Shown here: one piece after another, positions 25,378 to 34,598 of the stretch
Layout of the letters: each line of letters opens with the position of its first letter
Numbering within the stretch: the stretch's first letter is position 1
DNA from: Comamonadaceae bacterium
Lineage (GTDB): Bacteria; Pseudomonadota; Gammaproteobacteria; Burkholderiales; Burkholderiaceae_C
Reading direction: 5' to 3'
NCBI GenBank assembly: GCA_947372865.1
Contig: CANBVJ010000001.1
Span: 145,772-207,678 of the forward strand
DNA: 61,907 nucleotides
The notes under the pieces: model-generated
What the model was told of the DNA's origin: nothing
Database searches by the model: none
Seen by the model: only the letters and a program-made list of their open reading frames with translations
Position numbers and translations under genes: made by a program

Positions 25378-25383
25378 GGCAGA

Positions 25384-25692
25384 TTAGAGGTTTTTCATCC
25401 GCTCGGAGGCGGGCACCACACGGGTCAGGCGAATGCCATAGCGCTCGTTGACCAGCACCACCTCGCCCTGGGCGACCACGGTGTTGTTGATCAGCAGGTC
25501 CAGCGGCTCACCGGCAATGCGGTCCAGCTCGACCACGCTGCCTTGGGTCAGGCGCATCAGGTCCTTGATCTTGATCATGGCGCGGCCCACTTCGATGCTC
25601 ATGGTCACGCTGATGTTTTGCAGCACTTCGGGGTTGATTTGGTTTTCCGGGTCTTTAGGTCCGGACAGCATGGGGGTATCGGTGTCGCTCAT
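25384..25692 (-). CDS. fliN: Flagellar motor switch protein FliN
   Basis: FliN forms the bottom of the cytoplasmic C-ring with FliM. The 102-residue length is compact. The SpoA-type domain is complete: NISVTMSIEVGRAMIKIKDL, GSVVELDRIAGEPLDLLIN and GEVVLVNERYGIRLTRVV. It starts 19 bases after the fliM stop. Confidence 0.96.
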   Translation of the reverse strand: MSDTDTPMLSGPKDPENQINPEVLQNISVTMSIEVGRAMIKIKDLMRLTQGSVVELDRIAGEPLDLLINNTVVAQGEVVLVNERYGIRLTRVVPASERMKNL

Positions 25693-25711
25693 GGCGTAAT
25701 TCCTCTGAGAT

Positions 25712-26704
25712 TTAGTGGTTGCCGGGAACTACGGCGCGCTGTATTTGCACGGCAGTCTGGGCGCCCAGGGTGCCGACTTGCACGTCAAAGGCCGGAATGC
25801 CGTTGGGTTGCAGGCTGGCAAATTCGGGTTTCTTGAAATAAAGCACGTCGCCGGGCTGCATGGTCTCGACCACGCGCAAGGTGGTGCTGACCTGGCCCAA
25901 GATGACGTTGGCTTCCAGGCAGGCGCCGCCCACGGCTTCTTCGAGGTTTTCGCGCCACACGCGGTCCGAGTCTTCGTTGCCGTCGCCGGTTTGCACCCGG
26001 CTGCGCAGCAGCTCGCGCACGGGTTTGAGCGATGCGTAAGGATGAATCACGTCGATGAAACCCAGGTTTTGGGTCGCGGTTTCGGTCTCGAAGCGGCTCA
26101 GGATGACCAGGTCGTTTTCGTCGGCAATTTGCGCAAACTGGGGGTTGATCTCGGAGCTGACAAATTCAAAGTCCAGCGGCATGACCGGGGCCCAGGCTTC
26201 GCGCAGGTTGCGAAAAGTCACGTCCAAAATCATGTTGATGATGCGCGTTTCCATAGGCGTAAACATGCGCCCGGGCGAGAGCTGGCCTACGGCGCCTTGG
26301 CCAAAACCACCAAAAAAGCTGTCCAGCGAGCTAAACACAATGGTCGGGTCAATCACCACCATGGAATACCCGCGCAAGGGGTTCATGCGGATCACATTGA
26401 CCGACAGCGGCGCGCGCAGCTCCTTGACGTAATCGCCAAACTTGACGATTTGCACCTTGAGCGGGTTCACACGCGGGCTTGAGCGCAGCACGTCCATCAG
26501 GCCCGGCCGAAACAGGCGGATGAAGCGCTCGTTGATCATGTCAATCGAGGTGACGTTGACGCCCAGGCTGCTGTCTTCGCTGGCGATGTCGTGCTTGCGC
26601 ACGCGCGCAGCGGTGTTAAAGCCGGTGTCAACCGCGATGGAGCCGTCGCTGACGCCTTCAGCCAGGGCCGAAAGCTCGTCGGCTGAAAGAAGGTTATCTG
26701 CCAT
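25712..26704 (-). CDS. fliM: Flagellar motor switch protein FliM
   Basis: FliM is the C-ring subunit that binds CheY-P. The 330-residue product begins MADNLLSADELSALAEGVSD; the LLSADELSAL stretch corresponds to the CheY-P/FliN-linked N-terminal motif. The central domain (INERFIRLFRPGLMDVLRSS, PLRGYSMVVIDPTIVFSSLD) and SpoA-like C-terminus are present. It lies 24 bases after fliL. Confidence 0.96.
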   Translation of the reverse strand: MADNLLSADELSALAEGVSDGSIAVDTGFNTAARVRKHDIASEDSSLGVNVTSIDMINERFIRLFRPGLMDVLRSSPRVNPLKVQIVKFGDYVKELRAPLSVNVIRMNPLRGYSMVVIDPTIVFSSLDSFFGGFGQGAVGQLSPGRMFTPMETRIINMILDVTFRNLREAWAPVMPLDFEFVSSEINPQFAQIADENDLVILSRFETETATQNLGFIDVIHPYASLKPVRELLRSRVQTGDGNEDSDRVWRENLEEAVGGACLEANVILGQVSTTLRVVETMQPGDVLYFKKPEFASLQPNGIPAFDVQVGTLGAQTAVQIQRAVVPGNH

Positions 26705-26728
26705 AGGGAATTGCGTAGTCAGACCAGA

Positions 26729-27421
26729 TCACTGGACGATGAAGGAGGTGAAGTAAATCTCTTCAATACCGCCAAAATCTTCGTACTTTTCGAGCAGGGT
26801 GTTCATGGCATCACGGATCTTGATGGCCAGGTCCTTGCGGAAATCGGGCTTGGCCAGGTCCGGCTCGGTGGTCATGCGCATGGCGTCCATGATGACCGAG
26901 CGCAGGGCAAATTCGTGCTTTTTGATGTTTTCGACCACACGTTCGTCGTAGCGCGTCATGATGGCGATTTGCACCGACATGACTTTGCGCGAGCCACTCA
27001 AGTTGACCAAAAATTCGCGCTCTAACTGGCTGTAGGTGTATTCAAAGCGCTGGCTGTCGGGGGACTTCTTGTTGAGTTTGGGTGGGCCGCCTTCTTTGCC
27101 GCCCTCAGCCTTTTTCTCGCCGTGGCCGCCTTCGGCTTTTTTCTCGCCATGGCCTTCGGCTGCGGGTGCGCCGTGGCCTTCTGCAGCGGGCGCGCCATGG
27201 CCGCCGCCTTCGGGCGCACCATGTCCGCCTTCTGGGGCAGCACCTTCGGCCACCATCTGGTCAGCGGTGGGCACGGGTTTGTTGAAAAAGCCGGTGATGA
27301 ACAAGGTGCCCACCATGGTTCCGGCGATCAGGACCACCAATGCGACCACCGCAAGAATGATTTTGACGATGGGCTTTTTCGGCTTTTCTTCTGCTTCTGG
27401 GGCTGCTGCTGCATCAGACAT
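26729..27421 (-). CDS. fliL: Flagellar basal-body protein FliL with Gly/His repeat linker
   Basis: FliL surrounds the stator near the rod. The 230-residue product has one membrane segment (IVKIILAVVALVVLIAGTMV) and a C-terminal periplasmic FliL domain (YTYSQLEREFLVNLSGSRKV, LLEKYEDFGGIEEIYFTSFI). It is longer than typical FliL (about 155-180) because residues 60-112 form a low-complexity Gly/His/Ala/Glu insert with repeated GHGAPxxEG and GHGEKKAEG units. It is second in the fliK operon. Confidence 0.94.
   Translation of the reverse strand: MSDAAAAPEAEEKPKKPIVKIILAVVALVVLIAGTMVGTLFITGFFNKPVPTADQMVAEGAAPEGGHGAPEGGGHGAPAAEGHGAPAAEGHGEKKAEGGHGEKKAEGGKEGGPPKLNKKSPDSQRFEYTYSQLEREFLVNLSGSRKVMSVQIAIMTRYDERVVENIKKHEFALRSVIMDAMRMTTEPDLAKPDFRKDLAIKIRDAMNTLLEKYEDFGGIEEIYFTSFIVQ
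27086..27244 (-). repeat. Coding tandem repeats in fliL linker
   Basis: Short tandem units encoding GGHGAPE / AAEGHGA / GHGEKKAEG types, with copies nearly identical at the DNA level (two CCGCCTTCGGCTTTTTTCTC-like copies visible on the plus strand around 27127). It suggests recent expansion by slippage. The insert falls between the membrane segment and the FliL domain. Confidence 0.8.
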
Positions 27422-27472
27422 GGGGCACCTTTTTTTCGTGGTTCATTTCAAATATTCGCATGCGCTTGGGGC

Positions 27473-29296
27473 TTAGGCCAGCACATTCAATCCGTCGGTC
27501 GCTGCGGCTGGACTACCCTGGGGTGCTGCAGTTGCTGCACCTGCCAGGCTGCCAACCGGACGCGCTCCAGAGGGAAGGCCGCGTCCTTTACCGGGTGTCG
27601 AGTTTCCGCCGGATTGGCGACTTTGCTCTCCGTTTACGGTGACTGAAGCAACTGTCATGCCAGCCTGGGTCAGCGTGTCGCGCAGCTTGTTGCTGCCTTG
27701 CGCCATCAGTTCGCGGGTGACTGCATTGTCGGTGCTAAACAGCGCGTCCAAGCCGCCGGCATGCATATCGAGTTCCACATTGACGCTTCCCAGCGCGGCA
27801 GGCTGCATGCGCATTTGCATCTTCCACTGGCCGCGCTCTATCTGGGCGATCAGGCGCTGGGCTGCGGCCTGGCCCATTTTGTCGGCCAATTGCTGGAACT
27901 GTTGGGCACGCTGGTCGGCCTGGGCCTGGGCGGTATCGGCGTTGTTGCCGCTGCCCGCGCTGGCGGCGGCAGATGCGGGCAGCGCCCCTGCAGCCCCGGC
28001 TTGCGTCGACAGGTCGCTTGGTGTGGGGGTGTTGGCGTCGGTGGCGCTGGCCAAAAGGTCGGCATCGAAGCCGTCGGGCAGCTCCAGGGTCAGCGTCTCA
28101 ACTGCAGCGGGCAGGTCTTTGGCCGCCGGGCCGGATGTCAGCAGTGCGGCCCAGGTCGTCTCTTTGCCGGTGCCTGACATTTGCGCCAGGCGTTTGGTGA
28201 TCTCGGGCGCGGGCATGGCCAGCGTCAGGCGCACGGCGTCTTGCGCCGCCAAGGGTGGCGTGGCGGCGCTTGCGTCCACCGGGGCCACCGGTGCGCTGCC
28301 CATCCAGGCTTGCGCGGTCATGGGCATCAAGCTGGTTTGCGTTGCGGTGGCTGTTGCGGTTGCGGTTGCGCTGGCCAGGGCCAGGGTGGCGGGCGGTGCC
28401 GCTGCCGCCAACTCAGGTGTTCTGGCGACCAGAGCCAGTGCGGGCGGGGCTGCGCCCAGCGCAACGCTGATTTCCTTGACTTCCAAGGACGCGGGCAGGT
28501 CCAGCTTGGACGTGGGCGTTGGTGCGATGACTGGCGCAATGAGAGAGGCGACCGTGGACGAGGGCGCCGCCAAAAAACCCAGGGTGCTGAGGGTGACCAA
28601 TGCGCTTGCGCTGGCGTCCTCAGCCGCAACCGCTGATTCCTTGTCCTTCACTGGGGCTGCGCTGGACATTTCGGCAAGCGCAGGCGCAAACGCCTTGAGG
28701 CCTGCCAGCGCGGAAAGGGGTGCCAAGGCGGCGCCGATGCTTGCGGCTGGCGTTGGCGTTGGCGTGCTGGTTGTTAGCTGGTCGGCCAAGGTCGCAGCTA
28801 TGGCCTTGGGTGCGTTCAAGCTTACGGGTGCGTTCAAGGTGACGGTAGCGTTCAAAGCCGCGCCGCTGGGGACCGCCACCGTGGCGTTGCCCGGGGCGCT
28901 TGCCAGCCCTTGGGGCGCGGTCGTGGCTAAGGAGGCCAGCGCGCCCAAGCCCAGCGCAACACCCGGGGCTACGCTGGGTGTGCCAAACAGGGCTTGCACG
29001 GCGCCTTCGTCCAGGCCTTGCATGCGGGCAAATTGCGCGAGGCTGTCCATGTCGGGCAGCGGCGCGTCACTGGTAATGATGTTGAGCTTGCTGCCCAGGG
29101 GCACGACTTGCAGACCCTGGCCGGGCACATCTGGGGTGGCAAGTTGTTGCCGCTGCGCCTTCAAGGTTTGTCCGTTGAGCACCTCGGCAAAGTCGCCCTG
29201 GCCAGAGGTCGCTTGCGCAGGCGCAGCAGCCGGGCTGGCATCTGCTGCCGGGGCCGAAATGGCACGGTTGGCCAAAAAACTGAGATTCGATTCCAT
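27473..29296 (-). CDS. fliK: Flagellar hook-length control protein FliK
   Basis: FliK is the secreted ruler that measures hook length and triggers the export switch via FlhB. The 607-residue product has a very Ala-rich, low-complexity central part and the conserved C-terminal Flg_hook domain (about residues 475-570; AQIERGQWKMQMRMQPAALG, VNVELDMHAGGLDALFSTDN, RDTLTQAGMTVASVTVNGEQ). It is first in the fliK-L-M-N-O-P-Q-R-flhB unit, 51 bases before fliL. Confidence 0.92.
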   Translation of the reverse strand: MESNLSFLANRAISAPAADASPAAAPAQATSGQGDFAEVLNGQTLKAQRQQLATPDVPGQGLQVVPLGSKLNIITSDAPLPDMDSLAQFARMQGLDEGAVQALFGTPSVAPGVALGLGALASLATTAPQGLASAPGNATVAVPSGAALNATVTLNAPVSLNAPKAIAATLADQLTTSTPTPTPAASIGAALAPLSALAGLKAFAPALAEMSSAAPVKDKESAVAAEDASASALVTLSTLGFLAAPSSTVASLIAPVIAPTPTSKLDLPASLEVKEISVALGAAPPALALVARTPELAAAAPPATLALASATATATATATQTSLMPMTAQAWMGSAPVAPVDASAATPPLAAQDAVRLTLAMPAPEITKRLAQMSGTGKETTWAALLTSGPAAKDLPAAVETLTLELPDGFDADLLASATDANTPTPSDLSTQAGAAGALPASAAASAGSGNNADTAQAQADQRAQQFQQLADKMGQAAAQRLIAQIERGQWKMQMRMQPAALGSVNVELDMHAGGLDALFSTDNAVTRELMAQGSNKLRDTLTQAGMTVASVTVNGEQSRQSGGNSTPGKGRGLPSGARPVGSLAGAATAAPQGSPAAATDGLNVLA

Positions 29297-29347
29297 GAAA
29301 ACACCGCTCTAATAAAGACCACACGTCGTGGCGAATGCCAGCAGTGA

Positions 29348-29363
29348 CGCAAGAACCGTGACA
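29348..29363 (-). promoter_or_regulatory. Probable sigma-54 promoter for fliK operon
   Basis: The minus strand reads TGTCACGGTTCTTGCG, with exact spacing and a perfect -12 but one mismatch in the -24 GG pair (TGTCAC against TGGCAC). It lies about 50 bases before fliK and back to back with the flhA site at 29421-29436, so one enhancer region could serve both. Confidence 0.5.
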
Positions 29364-29420
29364 GGACAAAGCTTGCCACCCACGCATCGCGCGGGGTCAT
29401 TGTTTTCTGTCGGAAAAGAG

Positions 29421-29436
29421 TGGCATGGAGCTTGCA
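29421..29436 (+). promoter_or_regulatory. Sigma-54 promoter for flhA-flhF-flhG-fliA
   Basis: TGGCATGGAGCTTGCA fits TGGCAC-N5-TTGCW with one permitted change and exact spacing. The expected start near 29447 leaves a leader of about 60 bases before the flhA ATG at 29509. Confidence 0.8.
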
Positions 29437-29508
29437 TTCAAGGCGTCTATGCAAGCGCATTTCCACCATATCCCGACTTAAGGTCCTGATTTTCATGAAT
29501 ATCCGTCC

Positions 29509-31629
29509 ATGAGCACGATGACCCTGTCAAACATTCGACAAAACCTGTCGAAGTTCAACTTCAATGACCTGAGCATTCCGGCTCTGGTGTTGTTGATCAT
29601 GGGCATGCTGGTGATTCCGCTGCATCCGATGCTGCTGGACGTGTTGTTCACCTTCAATATTGCGTCGAGCGTGCTGATCATCATGATCGCCATCAAGATC
29701 CGCAAGCCGCTCGAATTTTCTGCCTTCCCTTCGGTGCTGCTGTTTGCCACCATGCTGCGCCTGGCGCTCAATGTCGCTTCCACCCGCGTGATTCTGGTCA
29801 ACGGCCATGAAGGCCACGAGGCTGCGGGCAAGGTGGTGGCGGCCTTTGGCGAGTTCGTCATTGGCGGCAACTACGTGGTGGGTTTCATTATTTTCGCGAT
29901 CCTGATGATCGTGAACTTCTTTGTGGTGACCAAGGGCGCAGGCCGCGTCTCTGAAGTCAACGCCCGCTTTACCCTTGACGCGATGCCCGGCAAGCAAATG
30001 GCCATCGACGCCGACCTCAACGCCGGCGTGATCGACCAGGAAACCGCCAAAACCCGCCGCTCCGAGCTGGCGCAAGAATCCGACTTCTTCGGCTCCATGG
30101 ACGGTGCCTCCAAATTTGTCAGCGGTGACGCCATTGCCGGCCTGATGATTCTGATCATCAACTTGGTGGGCGGCTTGGCTATTGGCATTGGCCAGCACGG
30201 CTTGTCCTTGAGCGACGCCGGCCGTATTTATTCGTTGCTGACCATTGGCGACGGCCTGGTTGCGCAAATCCCGTCCTTGTTGTTGTCGCTGGCCACCGCC
30301 ATCGTGGTGACGCGTGTGACCACCACCGAATCCATGGCCGAGCAGGCCGGCACGCAGTTGGGCAACCCCACGGCGCTGTTTGTGACCTCCTCCATCATGG
30401 CCATTTTGGGCCTGGTGCCCGGCATGCCGCACCTGGTGTTCATCGTCTTGTCGGCCGGCGCTGCCGCCCTGGGCTTCATGGTGCTGCGCCGCTCGGCCGC
30501 CGCCGGTGATTCGCCTGAGCAACTAGCCGCCGCCGCTGCCGCCATGCCCGAACAACCCAAGGAACTCGACTGGGAAGACCTGGACCAGGTGGACCTGGTG
30601 GGCCTGGAAATTGGCTACGGCCTGATTCCCCTGGTCAACGCCGAGACCGGCGGCCAACTGATGACGCGCGTCAAAGGCGTGCGCAAGAAACTCTCGGCCG
30701 AACTGGGCTTTTTGATCCAGCCGGTGCGCATCCGCGACGCCCTGAGCATTGACCCCGACAGCTACCACATCGTGCTCAAAGGCGTGATCCGGGGCCGTGG
30801 CAAGGTCAAAGTGGGCCGCGAAATGGCCATCAACCCCGGCCAGGTCTATGGCCCGCTCGAAGGCACGCCCACCCAGGAACCCGCGTTTGGCCTGGAAGCC
30901 GTGTGGATCGAGCCCTCGCAGCGCGACCATGCCCGCGCCCTGGGCTACACCGTGGTCGATGCAGCCACCGCCGTGGCTACCCATCTGAACAAAGTGCTGC
31001 GTGACAACGCCTCAGACCTGCTCAGCCACGACGAAGTGCAGCAGCTGCTCGACAAATTGACCGCCAAATCGCCCAAACTGGTGGAAGACCTGGTGCCGGC
31101 CAAGCTCTCCTTGGGCGTGTTGACCCGCACCCTGCAAAGCTTGCTGGGCGACGGCGTCTCGATCCGCGACATGCGTACCATCGTTGAGACCCTCTCCGAA
31201 GTGGCCGCCCGCACCCAAGACCCCGAACAACTCACGTCGCTGGTTCGCCCCCGCCTGGGCCGCATGATTGTGCAAGGCCTGGTGGACGACAAGGAAACCC
31301 TGTCGGTGATGACACTGGACCCCGGCCTGGAGCAGTTGCTCCACAACGTGCTGCAGCAGCAAGGCCAGGGCCAGAACATGGTGATCGAACCCGGACTGGC
31401 TGAGCGCCTGTTCAGCGCCCTGCGCGACGGCGCCAAGGCGGTGGAAGACCTGGGCCACAACGCCGTGCTGGTGGTGTCGCCCGCGATTCGCCCCTGGCTG
31501 TCCAAGTCGGTTCGCCACCGCGTGAGCGAACTGGTGATCCTGTCCTACGGTGAAATCCCGGACGACCAGTCGGTCAAGGTGATCCACACCGTGCACGCCG
31601 AAACCAAACCTAACGAGGTTCGCCGCTAG
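29509..31629 (+). CDS. flhA: Flagellar export gate protein FlhA
   Basis: FlhA forms the nonameric cytoplasmic ring of the export gate. The 706-residue length is normal. Membrane segments fill the first half, with the FHIPEP-type region FLKFSAFP-equivalent (KPLEFSAFPSVLLFATMLRL) and DAMPGKQMAIDADLNAGVID. The C-terminal soluble domain contains SDLLSHDEVQQLLDKL and HNAVLVVSPAIRPWLSKSVR. It leads the rightward flhA-flhF-flhG-fliA operon. Confidence 0.97.
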   Translation: MSTMTLSNIRQNLSKFNFNDLSIPALVLLIMGMLVIPLHPMLLDVLFTFNIASSVLIIMIAIKIRKPLEFSAFPSVLLFATMLRLALNVASTRVILVNGHEGHEAAGKVVAAFGEFVIGGNYVVGFIIFAILMIVNFFVVTKGAGRVSEVNARFTLDAMPGKQMAIDADLNAGVIDQETAKTRRSELAQESDFFGSMDGASKFVSGDAIAGLMILIINLVGGLAIGIGQHGLSLSDAGRIYSLLTIGDGLVAQIPSLLLSLATAIVVTRVTTTESMAEQAGTQLGNPTALFVTSSIMAILGLVPGMPHLVFIVLSAGAAALGFMVLRRSAAAGDSPEQLAAAAAAMPEQPKELDWEDLDQVDLVGLEIGYGLIPLVNAETGGQLMTRVKGVRKKLSAELGFLIQPVRIRDALSIDPDSYHIVLKGVIRGRGKVKVGREMAINPGQVYGPLEGTPTQEPAFGLEAVWIEPSQRDHARALGYTVVDAATAVATHLNKVLRDNASDLLSHDEVQQLLDKLTAKSPKLVEDLVPAKLSLGVLTRTLQSLLGDGVSIRDMRTIVETLSEVAARTQDPEQLTSLVRPRLGRMIVQGLVDDKETLSVMTLDPGLEQLLHNVLQQQGQGQNMVIEPGLAERLFSALRDGAKAVEDLGHNAVLVVSPAIRPWLSKSVRHRVSELVILSYGEIPDDQSVKVIHTVHAETKPNEVRR

Positions 31630-31690
31630 GGGCGCGAGGCCCCCGCCGCCGCCCTGAGCCAGACCCCCTACATTCCAACCGAAGACCGCC

Positions 31691-32983
31691 ATGGAACTAA
31701 AACGCATCCTCGCCAACGACACCAAGAGCGCCACCGAGCGCGCCATGGCGCTGTATGGCCGCAACGTGCTGGTGATTTCCAACCACACCGTGGGCGGCCA
31801 AACCGAGCTGGTGGTGGCCCTGGACATTGACGAACAAACCCTGGACTCCACCGTCTCGCCCGCCCATCAAGGTGCCCCAGTGATTGCGCCTGCGGCTGCG
31901 ACCGTGGCGTTTGCGCAGCACCTGGCCCAAGCCCAGACACCCGGCAAAGAACTGCAAACCACACGCAAAGAGCCCGCTCTGGCCAAAGTGGACGACGAGC
32001 GCGACTACCTGCGCAGCCGCGAAATCATGGACCTGATCCGTGACGAACTCGCCAGCCTGCGCCGCGAACTCAGCCTGAGCCAAAAAACCACCGGTTGGCA
32101 AGCCAGCCTGAACCTGTCGGCTGAAGTTGAAGACCTGATGACCTCGTTCACCCAGGCTGGCATGCCCACCGGGCTGCGCACCTTGCTGCTCGACACGGTT
32201 AAAGACATGCGCAGCGAGCACGAGGCACTGTCTGCCGTGCGCAACCAGCTTGAAGACATTGCCCGCCGCCCCAGCGTAGCTATGCCGCAAACCGGCGTGC
32301 ACCTGATTGCCGGCCCCTCGGGCTCGGGCAAAACCATGATGGTGATGCGCCTGGCCACCCAAGCCGCCGCCCAGTTGGGCGCCGACAAAGTGGCCATCGT
32401 CAGCTACCAAGATGACCGCACAGGCGCCTGGGCCCACACCCAGACCCTGGCGGCCCAGTCGGGCGTCGAATGCTTTCGCGCCGACACGCCCGCCGCGCTG
32501 GTGGCGGTGCTCAACCGCCTGAGCGCACGCGGCCTGGTGCTCATTGACAGCTCCGGCAGCCAGATGGCCGAGCGCATTACTGAAGTGCAGACCGCTTGCC
32601 CGGCCTGCGAAACGCATGCCGTGGTTTCGGCCGATGCGTCTTCGGCCACCTTGCGCCGCGTGCTGCGCAACTCCGGTATCCGCTGGAACAGCCTGATGGT
32701 GAGTAAATTGGACGAGTCGGTCCAGCCCTGGCCTTTGGTCGAATTTCTCTGCGATAATTTTTTGTCGCTTTCTGCAGCGAGCGATGGGGCCCATGTCAAT
32801 GCATTGAAGCGTGACCTCAGCACCAGTGCTTTGGTAGAGATGGCAGTGGCCCAGTTGTCCCGTGCGCCCGAGTCCATTGCCCCTATTCAGGTGGCAAAAC
32901 CCATGCCCATCAAGCTGCAGCCACCGACACCGCGACTTTCTGCACCCGCGAGCCCCCGTGGTTTGCGTGGGCCGTTCAATTGA
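31691..32983 (+). CDS. flhF: FlhF, SRP-type GTPase for polar flagellar placement (divergent)
   Basis: FlhF is an SRP-family GTPase that marks the pole for flagellum assembly. The 430-residue product starts MELKRILANDTKSATERAMA, has the basic/linker region, then the G domain: P-loop AGPSGSGKT, DSSG in place of the usual DTAG, and SKLDES for TKLDE. The second conserved motif, normally DTYRIGA, reads YQDDRTGA, so nucleotide binding may be altered. It lies between flhA and flhG as in polar-flagellated gammaproteobacteria. Confidence 0.9.
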   Translation: MELKRILANDTKSATERAMALYGRNVLVISNHTVGGQTELVVALDIDEQTLDSTVSPAHQGAPVIAPAAATVAFAQHLAQAQTPGKELQTTRKEPALAKVDDERDYLRSREIMDLIRDELASLRRELSLSQKTTGWQASLNLSAEVEDLMTSFTQAGMPTGLRTLLLDTVKDMRSEHEALSAVRNQLEDIARRPSVAMPQTGVHLIAGPSGSGKTMMVMRLATQAAAQLGADKVAIVSYQDDRTGAWAHTQTLAAQSGVECFRADTPAALVAVLNRLSARGLVLIDSSGSQMAERITEVQTACPACETHAVVSADASSATLRRVLRNSGIRWNSLMVSKLDESVQPWPLVEFLCDNFLSLSAASDGAHVNALKRDLSTSALVEMAVAQLSRAPESIAPIQVAKPMPIKLQPPTPRLSAPASPRGLRGPFN

Positions 32984-33000
32984 GAAACTAGAAAAACACA

Positions 33001-33819
33001 ATGCAAAAGTCAGTTCGTACAGAGGTCATTGGCATCGCCAGTGGCAAGGGCGGTGTGGGAAAAACCACCGTGGCGGTGAATCTGGCCATTTCCCTGAGCA
33101 TGATGGGCCACCGCGTCATGCTGTTTGACGCCGATCTGGGCTTGGCCAATTCGCAGATCGCCCTGGGTTGCGCCTGCCCGTTTAACCTGAGCCACTTCAT
33201 GAGCGGCCAAAAGACGCTGCAAGAAATCACCGTCACCTCGCGCCACGGCGTGATGCTGGTGCCCGGCGCCTCGGGCGTCAAAGAACTCGCTGCGCTGACG
33301 CGCGTGCAGGCTTCGCGCATCGTGCAGGCCTTTAGCGCCCTGGAAGACGATATTGATTACCTGATTGTGGACATGGCTGCCGGCATTTCGCCCTCGGTCC
33401 TGGCCTTTATGGGTGCTTGCCAGCGGCGTTTTATCGTGGTGCGCGACGATCCGTCGTCGATTGCCGACGCCTACGGCACCATCAAAGTCCTGATCCAGGA
33501 CTACGACCTCAACGAGATTTATGTGATTCCCAACGCGGTCAACAGCCAGGCCGACGGGCAAAACCTGTTTCGCCGTATGAACCAGGTGTGCGCGCAGTTT
33601 TTGAATTTCACCACCCACTACCTGGGTTCGATTGAAAACGACGAGCAGATTCTGGCCGCGCACAAGAAATACGAGCCGGTGATGGAGTTTGCGCCGCGCA
33701 GCAACAGCGCGCGCGACTTCAAGCGCCTGGCCAAGGCGGTCACGCAGATGGCGCCGATTGCCAACTTTTCGGGCGGCATGCAGTTTTTCGTCGAACGCCT
33801 GGTGCGCTACCAGGCCTGA
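33001..33819 (+). CDS. flhG: FlhG/FleN, MinD-like ATPase controlling flagellar number
   Basis: A 272-residue ParA/MinD-family ATPase. It has the deviant Walker A SGKGGVGKTT, DADLGLANSQIALG and the VDMAAGISPSVLAF switch segment. FlhG/FleN limits flagellar number and in several species antagonises FleQ. It starts 17 bases after flhF. The N-terminal DQAxxLR motif that activates FlhF in some species is not seen. Confidence 0.93.
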   Translation: MQKSVRTEVIGIASGKGGVGKTTVAVNLAISLSMMGHRVMLFDADLGLANSQIALGCACPFNLSHFMSGQKTLQEITVTSRHGVMLVPGASGVKELAALTRVQASRIVQAFSALEDDIDYLIVDMAAGISPSVLAFMGACQRRFIVVRDDPSSIADAYGTIKVLIQDYDLNEIYVIPNAVNSQADGQNLFRRMNQVCAQFLNFTTHYLGSIENDEQILAAHKKYEPVMEFAPRSNSARDFKRLAKAVTQMAPIANFSGGMQFFVERLVRYQA

Positions 33820-33825
33820 TTGCCC

Positions 33826-34578
33826 ATGGCCGTTTCCACCCGCCTGTACGAGGACGCGCACGACAACAGCGAAGCGCTGGTCTTGGCGCACCTCGGCCTG
33901 GTCAAACGGGTGGCGCTGCACCTCAAGGTGCGTATTCCGCCCTTTATGGAGCTCGATGAGCTGATTCAGGTCGGAATGATTGGCCTCTTGGAGGCCGCCC
34001 GCGCCTACAACCCGACCAAGGGCATCGAGTTCGAGAGCTTTGCCCTGAGCCGGGTGCGCGGCGCCATATTGGACGAGGTGCGCCAGTTGTCCTACCTGCC
34101 GCGCTCGGCCGTGGCCTTTAATAAATCTGAAAACCAGGCGACCAACGCCTTGGCCAGCGAACTCGGTCGCGCGCCCACACAGGCCGAACTGGCCGACCAC
34201 ATGGGTGACGATCTGGATTTGTTCCAAAAGCGCCGGGGCAACGCCAAGCGCTTTGAGACGCTCTCTATGGAAGTGATGACCGACGAGGTGCTGGGCATTG
34301 CCGACGAACGCGCCCGCCAGCCCGACGCCATCGTCGAGCACCAGCAATTCATGCGCGCGGTGACCGACGCCATTGCCGAGTTGCCCGAGCGCGACCAGTT
34401 GCTCATGTCCTTGTATTACGTGGAAGAGCTCAATCTCAAGGAAATTGGCGAAATTTTGGGCGTGACCGAGTCACGCATCAGCCAGTTGCTCACCGCAGTG
34501 GTGAAAAAATTGCGCGAGAGCCTGAAAATTGAAGTCGCCGCAAAACCGACCGCTACACGGGCGCGCCGCGATGCTTAG
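33826..34578 (+). CDS. fliA: Flagellar sigma factor FliA (sigma-28)
   Basis: FliA drives late flagellar genes and is inhibited by FlgM. The product is 250 residues from the ATG at 33826 (a TTG two codons upstream is possible). Region 2 reads LGLVKRVALHLKVRIPPFME, then QVGMIGLLEAARAYNPTKGI and SRVRGAILDEVRQ. Region 4 reads LNLKEIGEILGVTESRISQL. It follows flhG by 6 bases and completes the flhA-flhF-flhG-fliA order. Confidence 0.96.
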   Translation: MAVSTRLYEDAHDNSEALVLAHLGLVKRVALHLKVRIPPFMELDELIQVGMIGLLEAARAYNPTKGIEFESFALSRVRGAILDEVRQLSYLPRSAVAFNKSENQATNALASELGRAPTQAELADHMGDDLDLFQKRRGNAKRFETLSMEVMTDEVLGIADERARQPDAIVEHQQFMRAVTDAIAELPERDQLLMSLYYVEELNLKEIGEILGVTESRISQLLTAVVKKLRESLKIEVAAKPTATRARRDA

Positions 34579-34598
34579 CGCGCATCGGGCGCAAGCCC

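Noticed and set aside
28300..28800. Long open frames on the plus strand opposite fliK
   Set aside because: Antisense shadows of the Ala/Thr-rich fliK coding region.
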